This document shows positions 19,138 through 29,268 of a stretch of DNA of 64,000 bases, piece by piece (position 1 is the stretch's first letter; the number at the start of each line of letters is the position of its first letter). This stretch comes from Alphaproteobacteria bacterium. Lineage in GTDB: Bacteria; Pseudomonadota; Alphaproteobacteria; Rhizobiales; Aestuariivirgaceae. The position numbers and the translations under genes are program-made. The notes under the pieces were generated by a model. The model was given only the letters and a program-made list of their open reading frames with translations. It did no database searches and was not told the DNA's origin. The stretch is from contig JAHEBA010000001.1 in NCBI GenBank assembly GCA_024642465.1, forward strand, positions 95,341 to 159,340, given 5' to 3'.

Positions 19138-20707
19138 ACCGCTTGTGACCGGGCTGCATCAGTGCCCGGTCCAGCTTGATGTCGTGGTTGGCACGGATCA
19201 CGTCGTCGATCTCGCGCGGCAGGTAGTCAGGGAAATAGCCCGACAGCACCTTGATCTTGCGCTTGGTCGCCTGTTCGATCAGGTCGGGCTTGCCGGCTTC
19301 GGCCCATTCCTTGGGGCTCATCCGGTTGCCTACATCCGGATAGATGTATTCCTTCTGCATCAGGTCGAGCGTCTGGCCGGAGCCGAGATAATGGCCGGGC
19401 CCGCTGAGGCAAACATCGGCGATCACCTCTGTTGACAGCGTCTCGTCGTTGACCTCAATGCCGCGTACGTTGCGGTTCACCGCGCCCAGCATGTCGTTGT
19501 CGATGAACAGAGTTTCGAGGCAGAAGCCAAGCAGCGAGGCGTGCATGCCAGCGGCTTCGTACAACAGGTTGACGCCCGACATGGCGGTCAGCGCGGCGTT
19601 CACGCCATGCTCGCAACCTGCCTGCATGTCCGGCAGCTTGGAGTCGGCCATGCCGGCGGCGGAGCCGGTTGGCAGATCGTAATATTGCCCCATCTGCGCG
19701 CAAGCTGCGGAAATCAGCGCCTGCTCGCCCGACCCGCCCGACATGGCGCCGGTGCGCAGGTCAGACACGAACGGCCATGGACCCCAGATCGCCTTTGCGC
19801 CCGGCACCAGCGCATTGACGTAGGCCAGGCCCGCCAGGCACTCCGCCACCGCCTGCACGACGGTGCCTGCCAGCGCGGCAGGTGAGGTGGCGCCAGCCTG
19901 CGCAGCCGACAGCAGCAGCACCGGCATGCCGCCGTGCACCGCAACTTCAAGGCAGCGGCAGGCGTCCTCGGCCCACTTCATTGGCGGCACCACGAAGCAG
20001 TTGGACTGGCTGACGAACGGACGTTCGCGCCACTTGTCTTCGCCGCCCGCCACCACGTGCAGCATTTCAAGGCATTCGCGCACGTGGTCCGGATCGACCA
20101 TCGAGGTGCCGACATGCTTGGATGTCCCGGCAATGCAGGCATAGAGCGTGTTCACGTCAAGGTCGCGCGGGGCTTCCATGTCGCGCGCCACCACCGGGCG
20201 CTGGTAGAAGTGGATGTGCTCGCAGGTATCGACGATGCGGGCCGCGTCGTACAGATCCACCAGCAGCGAGTCGCGGTAGGTTTCGGTCTTCGGCTCAACG
20301 ATGTGCACGGCAGCGCCTGCCGTGCCGAAGTGCACCTTGGAGCCCCATGGCTCCAGGTCGTGCTTCGGGTCGCGGGCATAGAGTGGGAAGCGCCGGGCGC
20401 AGATGGACAGCGTGTCCTCGATGAGCGCGCGCGGAAACCGCAGCCGGCCGTCATCGCCAAGCGTGCATCCCTTGGCCGTCAGCACCTCGACGCACGACGG
20501 GATCGAGTTGGCCATGCCGACCTTCTCCAGAATGTCGAGCGCGGCGTGGTGGATCTTCTCGAGGTCGGCGTCCTTCAGCGGCTTGTACTGACCGGCAGGA
20601 AGACCGGGACGGACCGGACTTGCATCGCGCGGAATGGCCTGGGACCGGATGGCCTTGCGGGCGTCGCGGCCACCGCGGCGGCGGGAGAGTTCTTCAACAG
20701 CAGACAT
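19130..20707 (-). CDS. MttB family (trimethylamine/quaternary amine:corrinoid) methyltransferase #1, non-pyrrolysine
   Basis: Full-length uninterrupted 525 aa ORF, MttB-like 'ADLEKIHHAALDILEKVGM' and 'MSGGSGEQALISAACAQMGQYYDLPTGSAAGMADSKLPDMQAG'; Arg-rich N-terminus. Confidence 0.92.
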   Translation of the reverse strand: MSAVEELSRRRGGRDARKAIRSQAIPRDASPVRPGLPAGQYKPLKDADLEKIHHAALDILEKVGMANSIPSCVEVLTAKGCTLGDDGRLRFPRALIEDTLSICARRFPLYARDPKHDLEPWGSKVHFGTAGAAVHIVEPKTETYRDSLLVDLYDAARIVDTCEHIHFYQRPVVARDMEAPRDLDVNTLYACIAGTSKHVGTSMVDPDHVRECLEMLHVVAGGEDKWRERPFVSQSNCFVVPPMKWAEDACRCLEVAVHGGMPVLLLSAAQAGATSPAALAGTVVQAVAECLAGLAYVNALVPGAKAIWGPWPFVSDLRTGAMSGGSGEQALISAACAQMGQYYDLPTGSAAGMADSKLPDMQAGCEHGVNAALTAMSGVNLLYEAAGMHASLLGFCLETLFIDNDMLGAVNRNVRGIEVNDETLSTEVIADVCLSGPGHYLGSGQTLDLMQKEYIYPDVGNRMSPKEWAEAGKPDLIEQATKRKIKVLSGYFPDYLPREIDDVIRANHDIKLDRALMQPGHKRFA

Positions 20708-20799
20708 CGGCGCAAATGCCTCCTCAAGCGGGCCTTATCATATGCCGGACACACTGCCTTTGCAGCCGGTTTTTGAAAAGCGCATAGTTTTCATATATG

Positions 20800-20816
20800 G
20801 GTGAGATAAACTCACC
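20800..20816. promoter_or_regulatory. Inverted repeat GGTGAG-ATAAA-CTCACC in divergent mttB#1/LysR intergenic region
   Basis: Perfect 6-bp arms read directly; further GGTGA-containing half sites nearby (about 20836 and 20894). Confidence 0.5.
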
Positions 20817-20904
20817 AATTTGCGGCATGTTTTCTGGTGAATGGACTGGAAAGGCCAGAATTTCCATGTTAATTAGCCGATTGCTTCCATAGGGGTGAAT
20901 TATC

Positions 20905-21849
20905 TTGGCCAGACGAAACATGCCGCCGCTGCGTGCGCTGACCGCCTTCGAGGCGGCTGCACGGCTGGGCAGTTTCCGCAAGGCGGCCGACGAACTCGGC
21001 ATCACCCGTTCGGCCATTTCCCACCAGATCAAGGCGCTCGAGGACATTCTCGGCGTGGACCTGTTCTCGCGCGACGGCAAGCGAGCCGAACTGACTGGGC
21101 CGGGTCAGGTTTACTATCCGGCAGTGCGCGAAGCGTTCGACCAGATCGAAAGCCAGACCCAGGTGATCCGCCCACGCGCCTCCGAGAATGAGCTGACGGT
21201 GCAGGTTTACGTAACTGTGGCGATGAAATGGCTGCTGCCGCGCCTGCACGATTTCGAACGCCGCTACCCCAACATGAAGGTGCGCCTGTCCACCTCCTAT
21301 TTTCACTGGGACTACGACCCGGACAATGCCGATGTCGGCATCATCCTGGCTCGCAATCGTGACGGCGATCACCACTATTCGAATCTGTTCCGCTCGCAGT
21401 TGCGGCCGGTGTGCTCACCGGAATACCTCGCCGGTTCCGCCCCGATGGATCGGCCCGAGGATCTTGCGAACCACAAGCTGCTCTATGTGTTCTCCGGCGA
21501 GGAGGACTGGCGGTTGTGGCTGAAGGCAGCCGGCCTCAACGACGTGAAGCTGTCGAGCGCGCTTGCCTTCGACAGCTATCTGCTGGCCCAGGAGGCGGCG
21601 GTGGCGGGGCAGGGCGTTGCCATGACCATCGGCCCGTTTGCCCGCGAGGAACTCGCCGGCGGCCGGCTGGTGCATCCGTTCGACCTTGCCGTGCCGCACC
21701 GGCACTGGTGGGCGTTCGCCTGCAAGTCGGCAGACAAGCTGTTGCCCAAGGTGAAGCTGTTCCATGACTGGGTGCTTGAGCAGGTGGATCAGGACAACGA
21801 AATAGAAGCCGGCGCGAGCAGGGCACAGCTGGAGAAAGTTGGAACATGA
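20905..21849 (+). CDS. LysR family regulator, GcvA-like
   Basis: 'MPPLRALTAFEAAARLGSFRKAADELGITRSAISHQIKALEDILGVDLFSRDGKRAELT'. Confidence 0.93.
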   Translation: MARRNMPPLRALTAFEAAARLGSFRKAADELGITRSAISHQIKALEDILGVDLFSRDGKRAELTGPGQVYYPAVREAFDQIESQTQVIRPRASENELTVQVYVTVAMKWLLPRLHDFERRYPNMKVRLSTSYFHWDYDPDNADVGIILARNRDGDHHYSNLFRSQLRPVCSPEYLAGSAPMDRPEDLANHKLLYVFSGEEDWRLWLKAAGLNDVKLSSALAFDSYLLAQEAAVAGQGVAMTIGPFAREELAGGRLVHPFDLAVPHRHWWAFACKSADKLLPKVKLFHDWVLEQVDQDNEIEAGASRAQLEKVGT

Positions 21850-23408
21850 CGGACGTAGCTGTTGACGAACAACGCCGCACCCGCCGCCGTGAAGGTGGTG
21901 GCCGCCGGGATGCCGGCGGTGCCGCAGAAGGGATTGGCCAGCAACCTGCAGGCCAGGCCCGCCTTGGCTTCGAGCCGACCCGTTATGTGAGCGACGACCA
22001 GCTTGAGGCAATCCACCTCGCATCGCTTGAGGTGTTGCAGGAGATCGGCGTCGAGGTGATGCTGTCCGAGGCGCGCGACATCTACCGGGCCGCTGGCGGC
22101 AGCGTCGATGGTGAGCGCGTGCGCATTCCCGCCGGTGTCATCAAGGCCGCCATTGCCACGGTGCCCGCCGCGTTCGATTTCCACGCCCGCAACCCGGAAC
22201 GCGCCCTGCGCATCGGTGATGGCTACCTGGCCTTCGGCACTGTGGGTTCCGCCCCCAACGCATCTGACTTCGTCAATGGCCGCCGGCCCGGCAACCTGGA
22301 AGACTATCGCGGCTTCCTGAAGCTGGCCCAGAGCTTCAACTGCATCGACTTCGTTTCAGGCTATCCGGTGGAGCCGATCGACGTGCATGCCTCGGTGCGC
22401 CACCTGGTAGCGCTCAAGGACATGGCGCTGCTGACCGACAAGCCGTTCCATGCCTACTCGCTCGGCACCGAGCGCATCCTCGACGGCATCGAGATTGCCC
22501 GCATCGCCCGCGGCGTGAGCCGTGAGCAGTTCGAGACGGAACCATCGCTGTTCAGCATCATCAATACCAACTCGCCGCTGAAGATGGACATACCCATGTT
22601 GCAGGGCGTGATCGAGATGGCGCGGGCAGGACAGATCGTGTGCGTGACGCCGTTCACGCTGGCAGGTGCCATGGCCCCGGTCACGGTGGCCGGTGCGCTG
22701 GTACAGCAGAACGCGGAAGCCCTTGCCGGCATCGCTCTGACCCAGCTGGTGCGGCCCGGCGCTCCCGTCATCTATGGCGGCTTCACCTCCAACGTCGACA
22801 TGAAGTCCGGCGCACCCGCATTCGGCACGCCGGAGTACATGAAGGCAGCCATCGTCGGCGGCCAGTTGGCAAGGCGCTACAAGGTTCCTTACCGGACTTC
22901 CAATACCTGCGCCGCCAACGCACTGGATGCACAGGCAGCCTATGAAAGCGTGTTCTCGCTTTGGGGCGTGGCCCAGGGCGGCGGCAACCTCGTCATGCAT
23001 GGCGCGGGCTGGATGGAAGGCGGCCTCGTCGCAAGCTTCGAGAAGTTCGTGCTCGACTGCGACCTGATTCAAATGGTCAAAGCCTTCCTGCAACCGCTTG
23101 ATTTCACTCGCGATGCGCTGGGTCTTGAAGCAATGAAGGAAGTCGGCCCCGGCGGTCACTTCTTCGGCTGTGCCCACACCATGGCGCGGTACGAGACGGC
23201 CTTCTACGCGCCGATCCTGTCGGATTGGCGCAACTTCGAGCAGTGGCAGCAGGCTGGTTCGCCGCAAGCGAGCGACAAGGCGCACAAGGTCATGCGTCAG
23301 GTGCTGGATGCCTACAAGGCGCCGTCGATCGACCCGGCGGTTGCCGAGGAACTCGAGGCCTTTGTCGCCCGGCGCACCGAAGAAGGCGGCGCCCCTACGG
23401 ACTTCTGA
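21846..23408 (+). CDS. MttB family methyltransferase #2, non-pyrrolysine
   Basis: 'SDDQLEAIHLASLEVLQEIGVEV', 'AGAMAPVTVAGALVQQNAEALAGIALTQLVRPGAPVIYG'; Arg-rich N-terminus; overlaps LysR stop. Confidence 0.92.
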   Translation: MTDVAVDEQRRTRRREGGGRRDAGGAAEGIGQQPAGQARLGFEPTRYVSDDQLEAIHLASLEVLQEIGVEVMLSEARDIYRAAGGSVDGERVRIPAGVIKAAIATVPAAFDFHARNPERALRIGDGYLAFGTVGSAPNASDFVNGRRPGNLEDYRGFLKLAQSFNCIDFVSGYPVEPIDVHASVRHLVALKDMALLTDKPFHAYSLGTERILDGIEIARIARGVSREQFETEPSLFSIINTNSPLKMDIPMLQGVIEMARAGQIVCVTPFTLAGAMAPVTVAGALVQQNAEALAGIALTQLVRPGAPVIYGGFTSNVDMKSGAPAFGTPEYMKAAIVGGQLARRYKVPYRTSNTCAANALDAQAAYESVFSLWGVAQGGGNLVMHGAGWMEGGLVASFEKFVLDCDLIQMVKAFLQPLDFTRDALGLEAMKEVGPGGHFFGCAHTMARYETAFYAPILSDWRNFEQWQQAGSPQASDKAHKVMRQVLDAYKAPSIDPAVAEELEAFVARRTEEGGAPTDF

Positions 23409-23423
23409 CCGGGGCTCCACGGT

Positions 23424-23849
23424 TTGGATCTTGTAACGCTGTTCGCCTCGGCCCTCGTTGCCGCCACCATCTTTCCGGCCCAGTCGGAAGGGGTGCTGCT
23501 GTATCTGCAGACACAGGGTGACCGGCCATGGCTGTTGCTGCTGGCGGTGGCGAGCCTGGGCAACACGCTCGGCTCGTGCGTGAACTGGCTGGTGGGCCGG
23601 TTCGCCGAGCGCCTCAGTCATTATGGCTGGTTCAGGCAGTTCGAGGCCGGGCTGGACCGGGCTCAGCACTGGTATGTGCGCTGGGGCGTGTGGTCGCTTC
23701 TGCTCAGCTGGGCGCCGTTCATCGGCGATCCGCTCACCGTGGTGGCGGGGCTGATGCGCACGCCGTTTTGGCTGTTCGTGGCCATTGTCGCCGTGGCCAA
23801 GACGGCGCGCTATGCTGCGCTCCTTTGGCTGGGCTCGGCCTGGTCCTGA
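23424..23849 (+). CDS. YqaA/SNARE-associated-like small membrane protein
   Basis: 'ATIFPAQSEGVLLYLQTQGDRPWLLLLAVASLGNTLGSCVNWLVGR'. Confidence 0.8.
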   Translation: MDLVTLFASALVAATIFPAQSEGVLLYLQTQGDRPWLLLLAVASLGNTLGSCVNWLVGRFAERLSHYGWFRQFEAGLDRAQHWYVRWGVWSLLLSWAPFIGDPLTVVAGLMRTPFWLFVAIVAVAKTARYAALLWLGSAWS

Positions 23850-23986
23850 CCTGCACGCATGCCGCGTGCCCCATGTGTGGCGGCGGCGTCACATGATTGC
23901 CTTGGGTTAGGCACACGGGCGCCGATGAATCGGCCAAGGCGTTGATTACCAGTTCAAGTCGGGACGGCCAACGAGGGGACGTTCCT

Positions 23987-24673
23987 ATGTGGAAAACCGC
24001 TTTCGCCGCAACTGCAATGCTTGCGGCAATCCTGCCTTCATCAATCGTGCATGCCGGCCAGAAGGGTGACTTCTGGCGCGACGCGCCTGCCTACAACTGG
24101 GCCGGGCGATATGCCGGCGCTGCGCTGGGATATGCCTGGGGCGAATCCACCCAGAATTATGACCGGGCCGGGGACCACGGCATGGCCAGCCTGGAGCCGG
24201 ATGGCATGTCCGGTTCTGTGTATGGCGGTTACAACTGGATGATGACCGGCAATTTCCTGCTCGGGCTCGAGGGCGAGCTTGGCGTACTGGGCGTGTCGCA
24301 GGGCGCGACCACGGTCTTTGACGGCCATGTCTGGAGCACCGAGTTCGGCCCCTTCATGTTAACCTTGCGCGGCAGGGCGGGATATGCCTTCGGCGACTGG
24401 CTCGTATATGGCACCGGCGGACTTGCGGTAGCGACAATAGAAGACATTTCCATCGGCAACACCCCCGGTGAAACGGCAAGAGAGGACGGCTTGAGGGCAG
24501 GATGGGTTGCCGGCGGCGGTGTCGAGTATGCCGCCAGCGACCGGTGGAGCGTTGGGGCAGAGTTTCTGCACATGGACTTCGGCCGCGAGGAGTGAGCCAG
24601 CGCCAACAACGAGCAGTACTATTTCGAGAATACACTGAACGTGTTCCGGGTCGGCGCTTCATACGCCTTCTAG
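23987..24673 (+). pseudogene. Outer-membrane beta-barrel (porin-like) protein interrupted by an in-frame TGA
   Basis: Signal peptide 'MWKTAFAATAMLAAILPSSIVHA' and porin repeats; TGA at 24593-24595, then same frame continues 'ASANNEQYYFENTLNVFRVGASYAF*' with the typical C-terminal Phe strand. Confidence 0.75.
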
Positions 24674-24683
24674 CGGACAGGCT

Positions 24684-25526
24684 TCACGCCTTCCGGTCTC
24701 GCGACAAAAGCTCGTCGATCTGCGCAAAGCTCGCTGCGTATTGCGCGAACTCGAAGGTACCCTTGTTCATCACTTCGCGCGCCGCCTGCAGGAATCCTCC
24801 CAGCGCGGCGCGTGCAAACGATGAGCCCATGGAGATGCGCCGCACGCCGGCGGCTTCCAGCTGCGCCACCGTGAAGTGCGATGCCGCCGTGCCGATCACC
24901 ACGTTGACGGGCTTGCTGACGGCCTCGCAGACCTGTGCGATCTGGTCGAGCGTCGACAAGCCGGGCGCGTACAGCACGTCCGCTCCCGCGGCTTCGTAGG
25001 CGATCAGCCGAGAGATGGTGTCGTCGAGGTCGGGCCGGCCATGCAGGAAGTTTTCCGCTCTGGCGGTCAGCACGAATGGACGCTTCAGCCCGTCGCGGGC
25101 TTGCACGGCGGCTGAAATGCGCTCGACGGCATGCTGGAAGTCGATGATCGGGGCATCCGGCTTGCCGGAAGTGTCTTCGATGGTGCAGCCGCTCAAGCCA
25201 GTGGCGGCGGCCTGCCGGATCGTCTCGGCCACGGTTTCCGGTTTCAGGCCATAGCCATGCTCGAGATCTGCGGAGACAGGCACTTCCACCGCCTTCACGA
25301 TCGCCTTGCACATGCCCAGTGCCTCTGCCCGGCTGACTTCGCCCGGCCAGTCGCGCTTTCCTATGCAGAACGCAAATCCGGCGCTGGTGGTGGCGATGGC
25401 TTCGAAGCCCATCGCTTCAAGTATCCGGGCAGAGCCTACGTCCCAAGCGTTGGGCAGGATAAGCGCCTTGTCTTCGCGCTCGTGCATCCGCGCGAAAAGC
25501 TCAGCCTTCTGCTTTGCCGTTGGCAT
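24684..25526 (-). CDS. Isocitrate lyase/PEP mutase family protein
   Basis: 'ALILPNAWDVGSARILEAMGFEAIATTSAGFAF...VPVSADLEHGYG'. Confidence 0.9.
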   Translation of the reverse strand: MPTAKQKAELFARMHEREDKALILPNAWDVGSARILEAMGFEAIATTSAGFAFCIGKRDWPGEVSRAEALGMCKAIVKAVEVPVSADLEHGYGLKPETVAETIRQAAATGLSGCTIEDTSGKPDAPIIDFQHAVERISAAVQARDGLKRPFVLTARAENFLHGRPDLDDTISRLIAYEAAGADVLYAPGLSTLDQIAQVCEAVSKPVNVVIGTAASHFTVAQLEAAGVRRISMGSSFARAALGGFLQAAREVMNKGTFEFAQYAASFAQIDELLSRDRKA

Positions 25527-25629
25527 GACCTTGGCCTCCCATGCCGTCCGCTACAATCCAGTGCGCTTGTGACTTGGGAGTCTGACAGGTTTCAGCGCAG
25601 GCGCAAGGGGTGGTGGGCTGTGGCCGGGC

Positions 25630-27672
25630 TCAACCTCGCCTGCGGCGGCGCTGGCGGCCTTCCGATCCATCCGCATTGACCGCGAATATCTCCTTGGTCT
25701 GCGGCAGCGTGACTTCCGTAGACAGGTTGGGGAACGAGGCAGTCTTGTGCGGAATGGCCATGGCCTCCACGAAATGCTGCTGGAACATTGGCTCCACCGC
25801 CGTCTCGATCTTCTCGATGCGCCGCACCACCTGTTCGATCTCGTCGCGACCCGCGGTATTGAGCAGCGCGATGCGCGCACCCGTACCCGCGGCGTTGCCG
25901 GCCGAGTGAACGTGCTTCAGGTCGCAGTCCGGAATGAGACCGAGGATCATCGCGTACTTCACGTCGATGTGGCTGCCGAAGGCGCCGGCAAGCCGGATGG
26001 TATCGACAGACTTCAGCTCCAGCTTGTCCATCAGCAGTTGCACGCCGGCATAAAGCGCGGCCTTGGCAAGCTGGATGGCGCGCACATCATTCTGGGTGAT
26101 CGAGATCAGTGGCTCGCCTTCCCGGATGACATAGGTGAAGGTACGTCCGGTTTGCACGACGCGTGGGCTGCGCTCGGCGAACGAGCCGTCGAACATGCCG
26201 TCCTGGTTGATGATGCCGGCCAGGTACATCTCTGCGATCACCTCGATGATGCCGGAACCGCAGATGCCGGTGACGCCAGTCGAGGCAATCTCGTCCTCGA
26301 AGCCCGGCTCGTCCGACCACTTGTCGCAACCGATCACCTTGAAGCGCGGCTCCAGCGTTTCCGGGTTGATGCGGATGCGCTCGATCGCGCCGGGTGCTGC
26401 GCGCTGGCCGCAAGAGATCTGTGCGCCTTCGAAGGCAGGGCCGGTAGGCGAAGAGCAGGCCAGCAGCCGGTCCTTGTTGCCCAGCACGATCTCGGCATTG
26501 GTGCCCACGTCCACCACCAGCATGATCTCGTTGGACAGGTGCGGGGACTCGGACAGCACCACCCCGGCCGTGTCTGCGCCGACATGGCCGGCGATGCACG
26601 GCAGCACGTAGACGTAGGCGCCGTTGTTGAGTTCGAGGTCGAACTCGCGGGCCGGGCGGGTGACAGCAAGGCCCGTCGCCAGCGCGAACGGCGCGCCGCC
26701 AAGCTCTGTCGGATCGATGCCCAGCATCAGGTGATGCATCACCGGATTGCCGACGAGCACCACTTCGAGGATCTCGTTGATCTCGACCTGAGCCTCTTTC
26801 GCCACCTCGCGGGCAAGCTGGTTCAGCGCCTCGCGCACGGCAGCGGTCATTTCCTTGTCGCCACCGGGGTTCATCATCACGTAGGAGACCCGGCTCATCA
26901 GGTCTTCGCCAAAGCGGATTTGCGGGTTCATCAGCCCGGCAGACGCCTTGATCTCGCCGGTGGCGAGGTCGCACAGGTGCGCCGCGATGGTGGTGGAGCC
27001 GACGTCCACCGCCATGCCGAACGCTCGGTCGTGGAAGCCTGGCCACAGCGCCACGATACGCGGCACCTTGCCGGCCATGCGATGGTGGATGGCGACAGTG
27101 ATGCGCCATTCGCCCTTGCGCAATGCAACCTGCAGTGCACGCATGATGTCGAGGTCGCAGGTGACCTGCTCGATGCCCCACTGGCTTCTCAGCGCGTCAT
27201 ATACCCTTTCGAGGTCGGATGACGGCTGGTGCATGTCCGGCTCTTCCACCACGATGTAGTAGAGCCGGGTGACGGGATCGAGCTTGATGTCGCGCACCTC
27301 GGCGCGCTTGCGCACCACCTGCTTGTGCACCTGGCTTTCCGGCGGCACGTCGATGACGCAGTCGCCCTGGATCAGCGTCTGGCAGGACAGTCTGCGCCCG
27401 GCCTTCAGCCCGCGCTTTTCATCGTAACGGACCTCGACCTGGGTCACCGGGCCCAGGTGCTCGGCCTTCGAGGTGATGCCGTGCTTGGCGAAGTCGCCGA
27501 TGGATGGAACCACCTGGCAGCGGCCACAAATGGCGCGCCCGCCGCAGACGCTGTCGATGTCCACACCCAGCGCGCGCGCTGCCTGCAGCACAGGTGTGCC
27601 GAGCGGAAACCGCCCGCGTTTGCCCGATGGCGTGAAAACGATGAGGGCGTCGTCGCGGTGGTTGTCTGCCAT
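25630..27672 (-). CDS. 2Fe-2S ferredoxin-ASKHA corrinoid activation protein (RamA/DUF4445-like)
   Basis: 'SVCGGRAICGRCQV...LSCQTLI' 2Fe-2S motif plus ASKHA 'GMAVDVGSTTIAAHLCDLATGE' and 'VVDVGTNAEIVLGN'; C-terminal EGRQRRRRRG. Confidence 0.92.
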   Translation of the reverse strand: MADNHRDDALIVFTPSGKRGRFPLGTPVLQAARALGVDIDSVCGGRAICGRCQVVPSIGDFAKHGITSKAEHLGPVTQVEVRYDEKRGLKAGRRLSCQTLIQGDCVIDVPPESQVHKQVVRKRAEVRDIKLDPVTRLYYIVVEEPDMHQPSSDLERVYDALRSQWGIEQVTCDLDIMRALQVALRKGEWRITVAIHHRMAGKVPRIVALWPGFHDRAFGMAVDVGSTTIAAHLCDLATGEIKASAGLMNPQIRFGEDLMSRVSYVMMNPGGDKEMTAAVREALNQLAREVAKEAQVEINEILEVVLVGNPVMHHLMLGIDPTELGGAPFALATGLAVTRPAREFDLELNNGAYVYVLPCIAGHVGADTAGVVLSESPHLSNEIMLVVDVGTNAEIVLGNKDRLLACSSPTGPAFEGAQISCGQRAAPGAIERIRINPETLEPRFKVIGCDKWSDEPGFEDEIASTGVTGICGSGIIEVIAEMYLAGIINQDGMFDGSFAERSPRVVQTGRTFTYVIREGEPLISITQNDVRAIQLAKAALYAGVQLLMDKLELKSVDTIRLAGAFGSHIDVKYAMILGLIPDCDLKHVHSAGNAAGTGARIALLNTAGRDEIEQVVRRIEKIETAVEPMFQQHFVEAMAIPHKTASFPNLSTEVTLPQTKEIFAVNADGSEGRQRRRRRG

Positions 27673-27697
27673 AATAGGTCCTGTCTGCCTGTTCGGA

Positions 27698-28777
27698 TTA
27701 TCCGCGGCGGCGGCGGCGTCCTTCCCGGTCGCCACGTGCGCCGCGCTCGCCTTCGCCACCGGCCGGCTTGTTGAAGCGGATCCAGTTAGCGCCCGACGGG
27801 TCATTGTTCAACAGGAAGTCTGCGGCCTTGATGGCTTCGATTTCCTTAGACGGGGTGCCGGTCATGTGGCCGACGCCCAGCAGCGGGGCCAGAACGGCGG
27901 GGTCGATGTCGTCAGGAATGATGATGCCCATTTCTGCCAGCTTGGCGATATGCTCGTCGTACTTCTTGCGCGTGGTGGCAAGCTGCACCGGGTTCATGAT
28001 GGCACTCGTCATGCCGGCAGCTGCCGCCATCGGCAGGAAGGCGTTGTTGATGCCGTGCCGGTTGGGCAGGCCGAACGAGATGTTGGACGCCCCGCACGTG
28101 GTGTTGACGCCCAGTTCCTCGCGCAGCCGGCGAACCAGCGAAAACACCTGCAGGCCTGCGGTGCCCATGGCGCCGATCGGCATCACCAGCGGATCCACCA
28201 CGATGTCGTGCGGCTTGATGCCATGGTCGGCAGCGCGCTCGACGATCTTCTTTGCCACGGCAAAGCGCACGTCCGGGTCTTCGGAGATGCCGGTGTCGTC
28301 GTTGGAAATGGCAACCACCGGCACGTCGTATTTCTTGACCAGTGGCAGCACGAGTTCGAGGCGCTCTTCCTCGCCGGTCACCGAGTTCAGCAGCGGGCGG
28401 CCCTTGGCAGCCTGGAGGCCGTTCTCCAGTGCGCCCGGCACCGAGCTGTCGATGCACAGCGGCACATCCACCAGCGCCTGTACGCGTTCCACCAGTTCCT
28501 TCATCAGCGGCGGCTCGACGAAGTTGTTGTCGGCATAGCGGGGGTCTTCCGCCATCTTGTTGGAGAACACGGCGCCGGAGTTGATGTCGAGCACGGTTGC
28601 GCCGCACGCCACCTGCTCAAGTGCGTCCTTTTCGACCGTGGAGAAGTCGCCCATTTCCAGTTCGGCTGCCAGCTTCTTGCGGCCGGTGGGGTTGATGCGT
28701 TCGCCAATCACGCAAAACGGCTGGTCGAAGCCGATCACGACTTCCTTTGTGGCTGAGGCAACGACGGTTCTGGTCAT
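27698..28777 (-). CDS. Methyltetrahydrofolate:corrinoid methyltransferase / split MetH pterin-binding module
   Basis: 'VIGERINPTGRKKLAAEL...GATVLDINSGA' pterin-binding signature; C-terminal DREGRRRRRG. Confidence 0.92.
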   Translation of the reverse strand: MTRTVVASATKEVVIGFDQPFCVIGERINPTGRKKLAAELEMGDFSTVEKDALEQVACGATVLDINSGAVFSNKMAEDPRYADNNFVEPPLMKELVERVQALVDVPLCIDSSVPGALENGLQAAKGRPLLNSVTGEEERLELVLPLVKKYDVPVVAISNDDTGISEDPDVRFAVAKKIVERAADHGIKPHDIVVDPLVMPIGAMGTAGLQVFSLVRRLREELGVNTTCGASNISFGLPNRHGINNAFLPMAAAAGMTSAIMNPVQLATTRKKYDEHIAKLAEMGIIIPDDIDPAVLAPLLGVGHMTGTPSKEIEAIKAADFLLNNDPSGANWIRFNKPAGGEGERGARGDREGRRRRRG

Positions 28778-28844
28778 TTGGCTTTGCGTCCTTTCGCGGC
28801 GCGAGCAGAAATGGTTTGAAAGGGTGGTCGGGTAGCGATGGGCG

Positions 28845-29141
28845 TCAGACCCGGCCCCCGTTGCTGATCAGTTGCTTGAGGCGGTCCTTGTCGAATTCGG
28901 CCTCCAGCCTCTGCGCCGCAGCGGCGGCTTCGGCCTCAAGGTCGTCGCCGCATTCAACCGGTTCGGCCCGGCGCCATTCGGCAAGATAGTCGTCGGTGTC
29001 TGCAGCGCCCGAGCGCATGGCCGCCATGTCGATGGCTTCCTGAAACCGGTCGGACAGCATCTTCTTCTCGGCCTTGCGGCCCGCCTTGACGGTCACCTGT
29101 GAAGGGATGTCGCGCCAGTATGTAATGACGAGTTGGGCCAT
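28845..29141 (-). CDS. 'Virulence factor' (PF13769-like) small conserved protein
   Basis: 'MAQLVITYWRDIPSQVTVKAGRKAEKKMLSDRFQEAIDMAAMRSG', conserved context between metF and the pterin module. Confidence 0.75.
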   Translation of the reverse strand: MAQLVITYWRDIPSQVTVKAGRKAEKKMLSDRFQEAIDMAAMRSGAADTDDYLAEWRRAEPVECGDDLEAEAAAAAQRLEAEFDKDRLKQLISNGGRV

Positions 29142-29268
29142 GACGGTGTCTTCGTGCTACGGTCGGTCTGAATTTCCTTGGCGCAGGTATAGGCGATATT
29201 GCCAGCAGGCAACTGCCGGTATTGCGACAGCCGGATGCAGAAAACCGACTGCTGCCGGGCAGCCAGCC

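Noticed and set aside
22356-23669. 437-aa minus ORF opposite mttB#2, and similar ORFs opposite mttB#3 (31865-33124) and mttB#1 (19934-20776)
   Set aside because: Repeated antisense ORFs arise from codon bias shared by the mttB paralogs; not independent genes.
25747-27222. 491-aa plus-strand ORF opposite the ASKHA gene
   Set aside because: Antisense shadow with no recognisable domain; the minus frame carries 2Fe-2S and ASKHA motifs.
27473-28756. 427-aa plus ORF opposite the pterin module
   Set aside because: Shadow ORF; low-complexity composition, no start context or domain.
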